64,000 nucleotides of DNA from assembly GCF_002646595.1 (NCBI RefSeq), contig NZ_PDUD01000024.1:244660-308659 (forward strand). The letters are read 5' to 3'. A program made the translations under genes and the position numbers. The notes beneath the pieces were generated by a model that saw only the letters and a list, made by a program, of their open reading frames with translations, made no database searches and was not told the origin of the DNA. The stretch is from Flavilitoribacter nigricans DSM 23189 = NBRC 102662. Lineage in GTDB: Bacteria; Bacteroidota; Bacteroidia; Chitinophagales; Saprospiraceae. This document shows positions 25,707 to 32,902 of the stretch, piece by piece. Each line of letters starts with the position of its first letter. The first letter of the stretch is position 1.

Positions 25707-26456
25707 CTACGGCACCAGCGTTTTACCCGATCTTACCGCTTCCGCCATTTCCACCAGCACCAGCGGGTCCCGCTCGCTGGCCGTACCCACTACGATCACA
25801 TCCGCTCCGGCGCGAATGGCGTTCAGGGCAGCCTCTGGAGTCCGGATACCTCCACCCACGATCAGTGGGATATCGACGTTCTGGCTCACCGCGCGGATCG
25901 TTTCCGTCGGGATCGGTCGCCGGGCCCCACTGCCCGCATCCATGTAGACCAGCCGGTGCCCCAGCATCTCGCCGGCCATCGCCGTACACTGGGCAATATC
26001 CGATTTTTCGGCGGGGATAGGCGTCGTGTTACTCATATACGAGACCGAAGTGGGGGCTCCGCCGTCAATCAGCAAATAAGAGGTAGGCATGATCTCCAGT
26101 CCGCTTTTCTTCAGGGAAGGCGCGGCAATAACGTGCTGCCCGATCAGAAATTCCGGATTGCGCCCGGAAATGAGGGAAAGCAGTAATATAGCATCTGCTC
26201 CCGGATGCACCTGTAGCGCATTGCCGGGAAATAAAATTCTTGGGATGTTGCAGGAACGGCCGATCTGTTCCAGGCACAGACCCAGACGATCGCTCATCAA
26301 TAAACTTCCACCGATCAGGAAATAATCCACCTTTGCGAGGATTGCCGTCCGGATCAGTTGATCCAGTTGCTGATCGTTGGCTTTATCGGGATCTATCAAC
26401 ACTGCTAGTTGCTTCTCACCGGCCGTCTTGGCTGCCAGAATAGAGGAATAAATCAT
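25707..26456 (-). CDS. Geranylgeranylglyceryl/heptaprenylglyceryl phosphate synthase
   Basis: TIM-barrel prenyltransferase of the GGGPS/PcrB family, which joins a polyprenyl diphosphate to glycerol-1-phosphate, the first ether bond of archaeal-type lipids. About 249 residues, normal. Conserved blocks: LAVLIDPDKAN at the N terminus, VYMDAGSGA near the active site, and the phosphate-binding loop LIVGGGIRTPEAA. The ATG at 26456 is chosen because an exact -7 element (26478-26485) lies just upstream and the extension to 26600 is unlike the family. GGGPS homologues are widespread in Bacteroidota; product chain length and role there are not settled. Confidence 0.92.
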   Translation of the reverse strand: MIYSSILAAKTAGEKQLAVLIDPDKANDQQLDQLIRTAILAKVDYFLIGGSLLMSDRLGLCLEQIGRSCNIPRILFPGNALQVHPGADAILLLSLISGRNPEFLIGQHVIAAPSLKKSGLEIMPTSYLLIDGGAPTSVSYMSNTTPIPAEKSDIAQCTAMAGEMLGHRLVYMDAGSGARRPIPTETIRAVSQNVDIPLIVGGGIRTPEAALNAIRAGADVIVVGTASERDPLVLVEMAEAVRSGKTLVP

Positions 26457-26477
26457 CAGATAGTTTTTGCCTCGGGG

Positions 26478-26485
26478 CAAAGATA
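26478..26485 (-). promoter_or_regulatory. Promoter -7 element of GGGP synthase
   Basis: Minus-strand TATCTTTG, an exact TAnnTTTG match, about 22 bp upstream of the ATG at 26456; this decides the start codon. Confidence 0.6.
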
Positions 26486-26707
26486 GATAATTTGTAATTG
26501 GAGGGGCGACTGATCCACTTTCCTTTCCCGGCAAAGCGAACAGTGGCTGGTAAGCCCGAAACGTTTCCGAATGATCTGGTCTTTCCGGACCGATGACCAA
26601 CCTAGCTCTTTTCTGCTCTCATCTTTGCCAGTAACTTGCCTTTTGACGTTTCTAAATGATAAGTTTTAACCGGCTAAAAAGCTTAATCCGATTGAAGCGG
26701 TGGCAAT

Positions 26708-26747
26708 AAATTCATTATTTTCAATTATTATTGAAAATAATGAATTT
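26708..26747. promoter_or_regulatory. Perfect 18-bp palindrome upstream of the DCC-family gene
   Basis: AAATTCATTATTTTCAAT (26708-26725) and its exact reverse complement (26730-26747) with a TATT loop. A -7-like TATCTTTA follows at about 26754, so the palindrome covers the -33 region of the gene at 26784. It lies between two divergent genes, which favours an operator for a dimeric regulator; a hairpin or terminator role is the alternative. Confidence 0.6.
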
Positions 26748-26783
26748 TCGACTTATCTTTATGGATAGATAAACGTCAATACC

Positions 26784-27464
26784 ATGAATACCCTAAAAAA
26801 CCAAACGATCATTTACGATGATGCCTGCCCGATGTGTACGGCTTACACTGGCGCCTTTATCCGGCTGGGATGGCTGGAAAAGCGACTCCCCTTCAGCCGG
26901 GTTAGCCCGGAACTCCTGCAGAAGATCGATGTAGATCGTGGCCGACACGAAATTCCCCTATTTGATCCCGTTAGTGGCCAGACGGTTTATGGTCTGGATG
27001 CTTTGTTCCTCATTATCGGTACACATCTGCCCTGGTTGAAACCACTGTTGAGCAATCGGGCCTTTCGGTTCTTCTGGAAGCAGATCTACTGGATCATTAC
27101 TTACAACCGGCGCATCATCGCGGGTAGCCGGGCTCACGCCTCCGGTCTGGACTGTGCCCCGGACCGGAACCTTACCTATCGCTGGATGTACATTTTGCTG
27201 ATGTTAGCGCTTTCCTCCCGGTTGCTCTGGCTTACTTTGGCCGGCAGTGGCCCGGCCCTGGCGGGAATTGTACCGGCGTCGATCCCCCTGATCCTATCGC
27301 TCCTACTGGGATTGATCCGAAAAAATGACCGTTTAAGCTGGCTGGGCAACTGGATAACGGTGATCTTTATCTTTGCCTTGGGCCTCTATATGCTACCGGT
27401 GGGCCTGTTTAGTCTGGTGGGTATCACTGTTTTTTCGCAATTCATGCTTTGGAAACGATTCTAA
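26784..27464 (+). CDS. DCC-family thiol-disulfide oxidoreductase-like membrane protein
   Basis: 226 residues. The N-terminal part (about 5-115) is a DUF393/DCC domain with the motif YDDACPMC, Cys15 and Cys18 forming the redox pair; the C-terminal part (about 125-226) has three to four hydrophobic helices. Domain and membrane part fused in one chain suggest a redox function at the inner membrane. Family members are predicted thiol-disulfide oxidoreductases; the substrate is unknown. A large palindrome overlaps its promoter, hinting at specific control, perhaps redox-linked. Confidence 0.8.
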   Translation: MNTLKNQTIIYDDACPMCTAYTGAFIRLGWLEKRLPFSRVSPELLQKIDVDRGRHEIPLFDPVSGQTVYGLDALFLIIGTHLPWLKPLLSNRAFRFFWKQIYWIITYNRRIIAGSRAHASGLDCAPDRNLTYRWMYILLMLALSSRLLWLTLAGSGPALAGIVPASIPLILSLLLGLIRKNDRLSWLGNWITVIFIFALGLYMLPVGLFSLVGITVFSQFMLWKRF

Positions 27465-27607
27465 TGCAATATTTTAGGGTTTGAATCCCGATTGACCGGA
27501 CGTTCGGCTAAAGCACTTTGGGTGCTGGGTGAGTTGGTTTTAAGACCTTAGTCCCAAGGTGCTGGCTATTCCAAGTCCAGTCCGGTAATCAGCTAAAATC
27601 AGAATGG

Positions 27608-28198
27608 ATGGAAGAGCCCAATATGCCATCGGAAGAAGAGATCGTTCCACCACAGTCTCCCGAACCGGAAGAAACGTCTCCGGAGACCAAGCCCCCTAAG
27701 CGAAAAATTGAGACCGGCCTGCTCCTAGGGATCATCGCGCTGCTGATCAACATTATCACCGTGACGATCTATATTTCGCAGACCAGTATTATGCGGAGTC
27801 AGCAACGGGCTTCGGCCTGGCCCAGACTGGAATGGGAGATCGGTTATATTCAGGATGAGGAATTTGCCCTGGAGGTGACCAACAACGGTATCGGTCCGGC
27901 ACTCATAAAGTCTATAGCGATAAAGTTAGACGGTGAGACTTTGGATCATCTGGATTCTACCTATACCAGACTGATGGGAGGGAAAAATTTTCCGCACCTC
28001 TCTAATCCTCTGGAAAACCGCGTGATCCCTCCGGGGAAAACGATCCGGCCGCTGGAGATCGGTGATCCAATACTGGCTTCCAACTTCTTTTTTACACTGC
28101 AGCAGCATCAACTGGAATACAGCATTTGTTACGAATCCGTATACGGGGAACAATGGACCTGCAATGGGCTCACCGTGGAGAAAGGAAAATGTTTTTAG
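27608..28198 (+). CDS. Single-pass membrane protein with Pro/Glu-rich N terminus
   Basis: 196 residues: an acidic, Pro-rich cytoplasmic segment (about 1-38), one transmembrane helix (about 40-60) and a beta-rich extracytoplasmic domain (about 70-196) containing ALEVTNNGIGPALIKSIAIK, a pattern seen in Ig-like conserved domains of hypothetical membrane proteins. Function unknown; no signal of a catalytic site. A perfect hairpin separates it from the convergent VWA gene. Confidence 0.65.
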   Translation: MEEPNMPSEEEIVPPQSPEPEETSPETKPPKRKIETGLLLGIIALLINIITVTIYISQTSIMRSQQRASAWPRLEWEIGYIQDEEFALEVTNNGIGPALIKSIAIKLDGETLDHLDSTYTRLMGGKNFPHLSNPLENRVIPPGKTIRPLEIGDPILASNFFFTLQQHQLEYSICYESVYGEQWTCNGLTVEKGKCF

Positions 28199-28349
28199 CG
28201 TTTGGCCCCTGTTTAGACCGCCTCATAACGCCACCGCCATTAGCAAAAAAATTCGGAGCAACTGCAGTCCGTTCAGTTGTGCCTTTTACCGGCAAGTGAA
28301 CTACCGTTGCTCCAAAATCTATCCATAATATTTTGTAAACTTACCTGAG

Positions 28350-28370
28350 ACACTGGCCATTCGCCAGTGT
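28350..28370. terminator. Bidirectional hairpin
   Basis: ACACTGGC (28350-28357) / GCCAGTGT (28363-28370), loop CATTC, between two convergent genes; a weak T-run follows on the plus strand. Confidence 0.6.
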
Positions 28371-28390
28371 TCGGTCCTTTCCCGCTTACA

Positions 28391-30304
28391 TTAACGGGTC
28401 AGCACCAGTTCATCCCCCAGCCACTGATCATCCTCCGTCCGGAAACGCAAGTGATAAGTGCCCGCCGGGTAGCGGCCGATATCGATCGTTGACCGGCTAT
28501 CCGCAATAGTGAATCGTTCCAGGATCTTACCGGAAAAATCCGCCAGAAACAGTTCGCCGATACCGTTGGCTTCCACGTTAACCGGGCCCGAGCTCGGGTT
28601 AGGATAAAACCGCAGGCTAAGTTCCGGATGATCGGGTTTCTTATCTTCTGGCAATTCTACCTGGGCCACCACCATACCGGTATCTACCGGATTGTTCAGA
28701 GCGATGACCGGTGCTTCGTTGCAATCGCGGGTATAGGCAAACTGATAGATCACCCGCGCCAGCAGGCCGTTCAGTTTTTCCACATCATAGCTATCGGTTG
28801 TCGGCTCGATGTGACTGTAACCCACACCACTGTCGTCGGTCAGAAAGGTATAGGTACCATTGGTGGCCAGTGCCAGCGAGCGCATCAGGTATTCCGTACT
28901 TTTATCGATACCGCTACAGGCAATCGGCACAATACGGATACCTTTGGCCGCGGCCAGTCGGGTGACACTTTCCAGAGTAGCGAGTATTTCGGGACTTTGG
29001 TGGGGAGGTGCATCCAGCACGACAAACATCAGTCGGGTACCCGCATTCGAACGCCACTCCATTTCCTCTACGGCCACTTTCAGGGCAGCCTCTACGGCTT
29101 CGGGATGATCTCCCCCACCCTGCGCTTCCTGCTTCTGGATAAAATCCGTAGTGCGGCTGATCGCAGAACTCAGTGGGGTTTTACGAGTGATGTATTCCTC
29201 TCCCTGATCGCGATAAAAAACGGAGCCCAGGCTCAGGTCAGCGTCCGGCAGAGTATCCTTTACCCGCTGGATCACATCCGCCAGTTCCGCTTTCAGGTAA
29301 TCGATCTCATCCCGCATAGAACCGGTCGCATCCACCACAAATACAATATCTACCGCGTTTTTATTCTCACAGGCCACCGGAATACTCATAAAGTTGTAGC
29401 CTTGCTGAAAGGAGGAGATCTGTTCCAGCGGAAACTGCTGGCCTTCGTATTCGACCAGCATCCGCAATTGCCGGTTCGGTCCTTTGCGGGCAGTAAAGAG
29501 ATCATCCCAGAGCTCCGCTTTACCCGTGTTGTCCGTCCGGGTTTCCCACACGACATTACGATCCTGATCCAGTAATTTAACGGTAGCATTGACTACTGCT
29601 CTGCCTTCGCGATTGGTCAGTTGGAGGGGATAGCGCTGGGAGGGATAGATGCGCCAGTATTCGCGCCAGTTCATCAGGTCTTCCGCAGCGACATCCTGCC
29701 AAAGGTCCCACTTGCTGAAATCGTGGATCTCACCGGCGGTCAGGGTACCGGCTATGGCATTCACGTCGGCAGCCATCGCATAACCGCCGCTACTGGCCAC
29801 GCCCCGGAGGGTGACGCTTTCCGCCCGCATTACAGCGGCATCGCGTCTCGGGGCAGTCATGTAGGCCGTGGCCGGAGGTGGGGGTGGTGCCGGAGGTGGC
29901 GAAGCGGGAGCAAAACCCGGCGTGGCCAATATGGTCTTCGATCTTTTGATACTGCTTCTTCTTTCTCTACCGTATCCGGTTACGACGACCTCGTCCAGCA
30001 CCACTTCGGATTTACCGACGGAAATTACCTGGTCTTTTTTCTTGGCGTCTACCCGGTGTTCGGCATTTTCGTAGCCCATGTAGGTAACCACCAGGGTCGT
30101 TAGGGAATCTTTCACCTGCAACACGAAGCGACCGTCCAGATCCGTAACCGTTCCAATGGTCGTACCTTTTTCAAAAACCCCTGCACCGATAATCGGTTGG
30201 TCAAAATCGTCTACGACCTTCCCCGAAATAGTAAATGGCTGGCTAAAACCGAGTAGATGAAGGCCGAAAATAAGGATTAGGGTAAAGCGTATTTTTAGCA
30301 TCAT
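28391..30304 (-). CDS. T9SS protein with regulatory-like and VWA domains
   Basis: About 637 residues. Order: signal peptide (about 1-21, ending GFSQ); CarboxypepD_reg-like beta-sandwich (about 23-110, SGKVVDDFDQPIIGAGVFEKG); a linker with the DEVVVTGYG TonB-box-like motif and a Pro/Ala run; a middle region; a von Willebrand factor A domain (about 330-540) opening with the MIDAS motif VFVVDATGSM; and a type A T9SS domain (about 565-637, YPNPSSGPVNVEAN). It should be an exported surface protein binding a ligand through a metal ion. The ATG at 30304 is preferred to 30433, since only it leaves a proper signal peptide. Same N-terminal layout as its upstream neighbour. Confidence 0.85.
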   Translation of the reverse strand: MMLKIRFTLILIFGLHLLGFSQPFTISGKVVDDFDQPIIGAGVFEKGTTIGTVTDLDGRFVLQVKDSLTTLVVTYMGYENAEHRVDAKKKDQVISVGKSEVVLDEVVVTGYGRERRSSIKRSKTILATPGFAPASPPPAPPPPPATAYMTAPRRDAAVMRAESVTLRGVASSGGYAMAADVNAIAGTLTAGEIHDFSKWDLWQDVAAEDLMNWREYWRIYPSQRYPLQLTNREGRAVVNATVKLLDQDRNVVWETRTDNTGKAELWDDLFTARKGPNRQLRMLVEYEGQQFPLEQISSFQQGYNFMSIPVACENKNAVDIVFVVDATGSMRDEIDYLKAELADVIQRVKDTLPDADLSLGSVFYRDQGEEYITRKTPLSSAISRTTDFIQKQEAQGGGDHPEAVEAALKVAVEEMEWRSNAGTRLMFVVLDAPPHQSPEILATLESVTRLAAAKGIRIVPIACSGIDKSTEYLMRSLALATNGTYTFLTDDSGVGYSHIEPTTDSYDVEKLNGLLARVIYQFAYTRDCNEAPVIALNNPVDTGMVVAQVELPEDKKPDHPELSLRFYPNPSSGPVNVEANGIGELFLADFSGKILERFTIADSRSTIDIGRYPAGTYHLRFRTEDDQWLGDELVLTR

Positions 30305-30320
30305 TTTGGTTTTTATAGGT

Positions 30321-30359
30321 ATAGATGCGGTCGGGCATCGGATTACATACGAAAATTTT
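30321..30359 (-). promoter_or_regulatory. Shared upstream blocks, copy A
   Basis: Forward-strand blocks ATAGATGC (30321-30328), GATTACATA (30341-30349) and GAAAATTTT (30351-30359) all recur in the same order upstream of the next VWA gene (32408-32455). They lie within 60 bp of the start, suiting a common promoter or activator site, though duplicated origin is possible. Confidence 0.45.
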
Positions 30360-30466
30360 GACTTTTTTAGAAAATGCGCTGAAACGGAGCCGATTGGTCG
30401 ATAGGCACTCCTTAAAACAGGACCACCGGCCACTCTGATGATGAGCTACCCGGCGGTGCCGTATTG

Positions 30467-32392
30467 TTATTTTTCCGCTGCTAATCCGGCGGTCAACTGC
30501 TGCATTTTGTCCATCAGACTGATCATCTCGGCGCGGTATCCGTTGCGATCCGAACCTTTGGCCCGCTCGGCCAGCGCCCGGCAATCAGCCAGGTTGGCAT
30601 TACCTTTGAACTCACTATCCCGCAGGAGCATGCCCCACTGGGCAACGGCCGCCGACCAGTGAAAATTATTACTGAGTGATCCATCCGCCGTAGCTACATC
30701 GGCTACCGGCTGCTCGATCAACTGACTCTTTTGCCCATCCGGTTGCTTGTAGCGCAGTTTGACCGTACACAGATCACCGATACCGTCATTTTTCGTTTTA
30801 ACCTCCTGGTATTTCAGCTGGTCGACATCAGCCAGGAAGGTACTCTCCACACCCGCCGGAATGATCTCGTAAAGTGCGGTGACCGTATGCCCGGCGCCCA
30901 TTTCTCCGGCATCCTTTTTGTCATCCGCAAAATCTTCATCGTTGAGCAGACGATTCTCGTAACCGATCAGCCGGTAACCCGCCACTTTTGCCGGATTGAA
31001 CTCGATTTGCAGTTTGACGTCCTTGGCGATCGTGAACAGCGTACCGCCGAATTCGGTCACCAGCACCTTCCGGGCTTCATTGAGATTATCGATATAGGCG
31101 TGATTGCCGTTGCCTTTATCGGCGAGTTGTTGCATTTTATTATCCTTGTAATTGCCCATGCCAAAACCCAGCACGGTTAGGAAAACCCCGCTTTCCCGTT
31201 CTTTTTCGATCATGCGTACCAACTCACTGTCGCTGGAGGCACCGACATTGAAATCACCGTCCGTGGCCAGGATGATGCGGTTGTTCCCGCCTTCCACAAA
31301 GTTTTCACGGGCAATTTTATACGCCAGCTTAATACCGGCTCCGCCGGCGGTAGATCCACCCGCTTCCAGGGCCGTCATGGCATCTTTGATCTTTTGTTTG
31401 TCCGAACCGGAAGTAGACGGCAGCACCACCCCGGCCGCTCCCGCATACACAACGATGGCGACTTTATCTTCCGGGCGCAGATTATCCGTCAGCATTTTGA
31501 GGCTTTCCTGCACCAGCGGCAATTTGTTGGGATCGCTCATACTACCGGATACGTCCAGCAGAAAAACGAGGTTGGAGGCCGGGATCTGAGCCGTCGGCAG
31601 ACGTTTCCCCTGCAGCCCGATATGCAGCAGCCGATGTTCCGGCTGCCAGGGGCAGGCGCCGATCTCGGTACTGACGGTAAACGGCTCGTAACCGCGGGGC
31701 TGCGGATAGTCATACTCAAAATAATTGACCATCTCCTCGATGCGGATGGCGTCTTTCGGCGGCACCTGGCCTTCATTGATGAAACGGCGCAGATTGCTGT
31801 AAGAAGCGGCATCCACATCTATGGAGAAAGTAGAGCGTGGCGCGTTCAAGGGACGTAAAAAGCGATTTTCATTTATAGTGGAATAGTCTTCGGTATTGAA
31901 TCGGTCCGCTTTGGGTCTGGACGCAGGTACAGGGCTCGCCATAATACCCAGAGCCCGGCCCTGGAGTCGGGCACCGGCCGCCATTTCCCGGCTCTGTACT
32001 TTTGCGGGCTTACTGCGCTTCTTCTGAGTCTGATAACCGGTAACAACTACCTCTTCCAATACTTCAGGAGAGGTAGAGAGTTCAATTTGCAGTTCTTTTT
32101 GCGCAGCAGTTACTGATACTTTTTGGGTTACGTACCCGATATATATTACTTCCAGAACAGTTGGTAGTTCCGCCACTTCGATCTGAAATTTGCCGTCAAA
32201 GTCGGTTACCGTGCCCTGACTGGTTCCATGGATAAGAACATTCACTCCCGGAAGCGGGTCTCCGGTAATGGAATCAGTAACGATCCCCCGGATCTCCACC
32301 TGGGTGGATACGGGTGTCAGCCAGGATACAAAAAAAAGGATGGTGCAGATGCCGGAAAGGCCGGTTAGTAGAAAACGGATTTTAGTCATCAT
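30467..32392 (-). CDS. VWA protein of the YfbK type with regulatory-like N terminus
   Basis: 641 residues: hydrophobic signal segment (about 8-30); CarboxypepD_reg-like domain (about 34-115, IRGIVTDSITGDPLPGVNVL); DUF3520-type VWA N-terminal region (about 165-265, RSTFSIDVDAASYSN); VWA domain (about 270-450) with MIDAS residues in LLDVSGSMSD and ATDGDFNVG; and the C-terminal DUF3520 region (about 460-635). This is the Bacteroidota version of the YfbK family, with an added N-terminal sandwich and the EEVVVTGYQ motif. No T9SS tail is seen, so it is probably periplasmic or outer-membrane attached. Role unknown. The next gene downstream (28391) shares the N-terminal plan and upstream blocks. Confidence 0.88.
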   Translation of the reverse strand: MMTKIRFLLTGLSGICTILFFVSWLTPVSTQVEIRGIVTDSITGDPLPGVNVLIHGTSQGTVTDFDGKFQIEVAELPTVLEVIYIGYVTQKVSVTAAQKELQIELSTSPEVLEEVVVTGYQTQKKRSKPAKVQSREMAAGARLQGRALGIMASPVPASRPKADRFNTEDYSTINENRFLRPLNAPRSTFSIDVDAASYSNLRRFINEGQVPPKDAIRIEEMVNYFEYDYPQPRGYEPFTVSTEIGACPWQPEHRLLHIGLQGKRLPTAQIPASNLVFLLDVSGSMSDPNKLPLVQESLKMLTDNLRPEDKVAIVVYAGAAGVVLPSTSGSDKQKIKDAMTALEAGGSTAGGAGIKLAYKIARENFVEGGNNRIILATDGDFNVGASSDSELVRMIEKERESGVFLTVLGFGMGNYKDNKMQQLADKGNGNHAYIDNLNEARKVLVTEFGGTLFTIAKDVKLQIEFNPAKVAGYRLIGYENRLLNDEDFADDKKDAGEMGAGHTVTALYEIIPAGVESTFLADVDQLKYQEVKTKNDGIGDLCTVKLRYKQPDGQKSQLIEQPVADVATADGSLSNNFHWSAAVAQWGMLLRDSEFKGNANLADCRALAERAKGSDRNGYRAEMISLMDKMQQLTAGLAAEK

Positions 32393-32407
32393 TTGTGTTT
32401 TTTACCA

Positions 32408-32455
32408 ATAGATGCAGACCGGCGGCAGATTACATAAATGAAATGTGAAAATTTT
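32408..32455 (-). promoter_or_regulatory. Shared upstream blocks, copy B
   Basis: ATAGATGC (32408-32415), GATTACATA (32428-32436) and GAAAATTTT (32447-32455), the same three blocks as at 30321-30359, with wider spacing between the second and third. Confidence 0.45.
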
Positions 32456-32902
32456 AAAGTAAGTACGACCCTAGCGTCTGAAACACAGCAAAATCTCTAT
32501 TTTTAAGAATTATTAATTGATCGGATAAGATTGTAAAGTGGAAGCGCGCAGGAAAACGCAGTACTACTCTGCTCTCTTAAATTCGAAACGTAAGTCCCCT
32601 GGTTCGGCAGAGTTGTTCAGTTCTATAAAAACGCAATGCGAATTTTTCAATTACAATGTCAAGTACAATAGCAATAGCAAGCAAAAGGCAGCTTTCTGCG
32701 CCGATTTTGACCTTTTCGCCTGATTTTGAGTTATTGAAATTGCTATTACCATTGAAATTGCCATTTTTTATATTCAATAATTTGGGAACTGAACAACCCT
32801 ACCCTGGTTAAGGTCTTTACCGTTTACTATCCGATCTGCGCCTATTACGAATACCCGGGAACTCTAGATGTTCCTAAAAAACGCCTCTTTGTGATTTATA
32901 CT
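32456..32902. other. Gene-free AT-rich stretch
   Basis: About 450 bp without a convincing gene; a 61-codon frame at 32538 has no recognisable feature. Short ATTG/AAATTG-containing runs recur around 32735-32765. Likely holds the promoter of the gene at 32903, but no TAnnTTTG match is seen close to it. Confidence 0.35.

Noticed and set aside
25040..26020. 326-codon plus-strand frame
   Set aside because: Lies opposite rsgA and the GGGP synthase gene, both with clear family motifs; the opposite-strand product resembles nothing.
28628..29575. 315-codon plus-strand frame
   Set aside because: Shadow of the VWA gene on the minus strand.
32538..32723. 61-codon frame upstream of the choice-of-anchor L gene
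   Set aside because: Composition and residues do not look coding.
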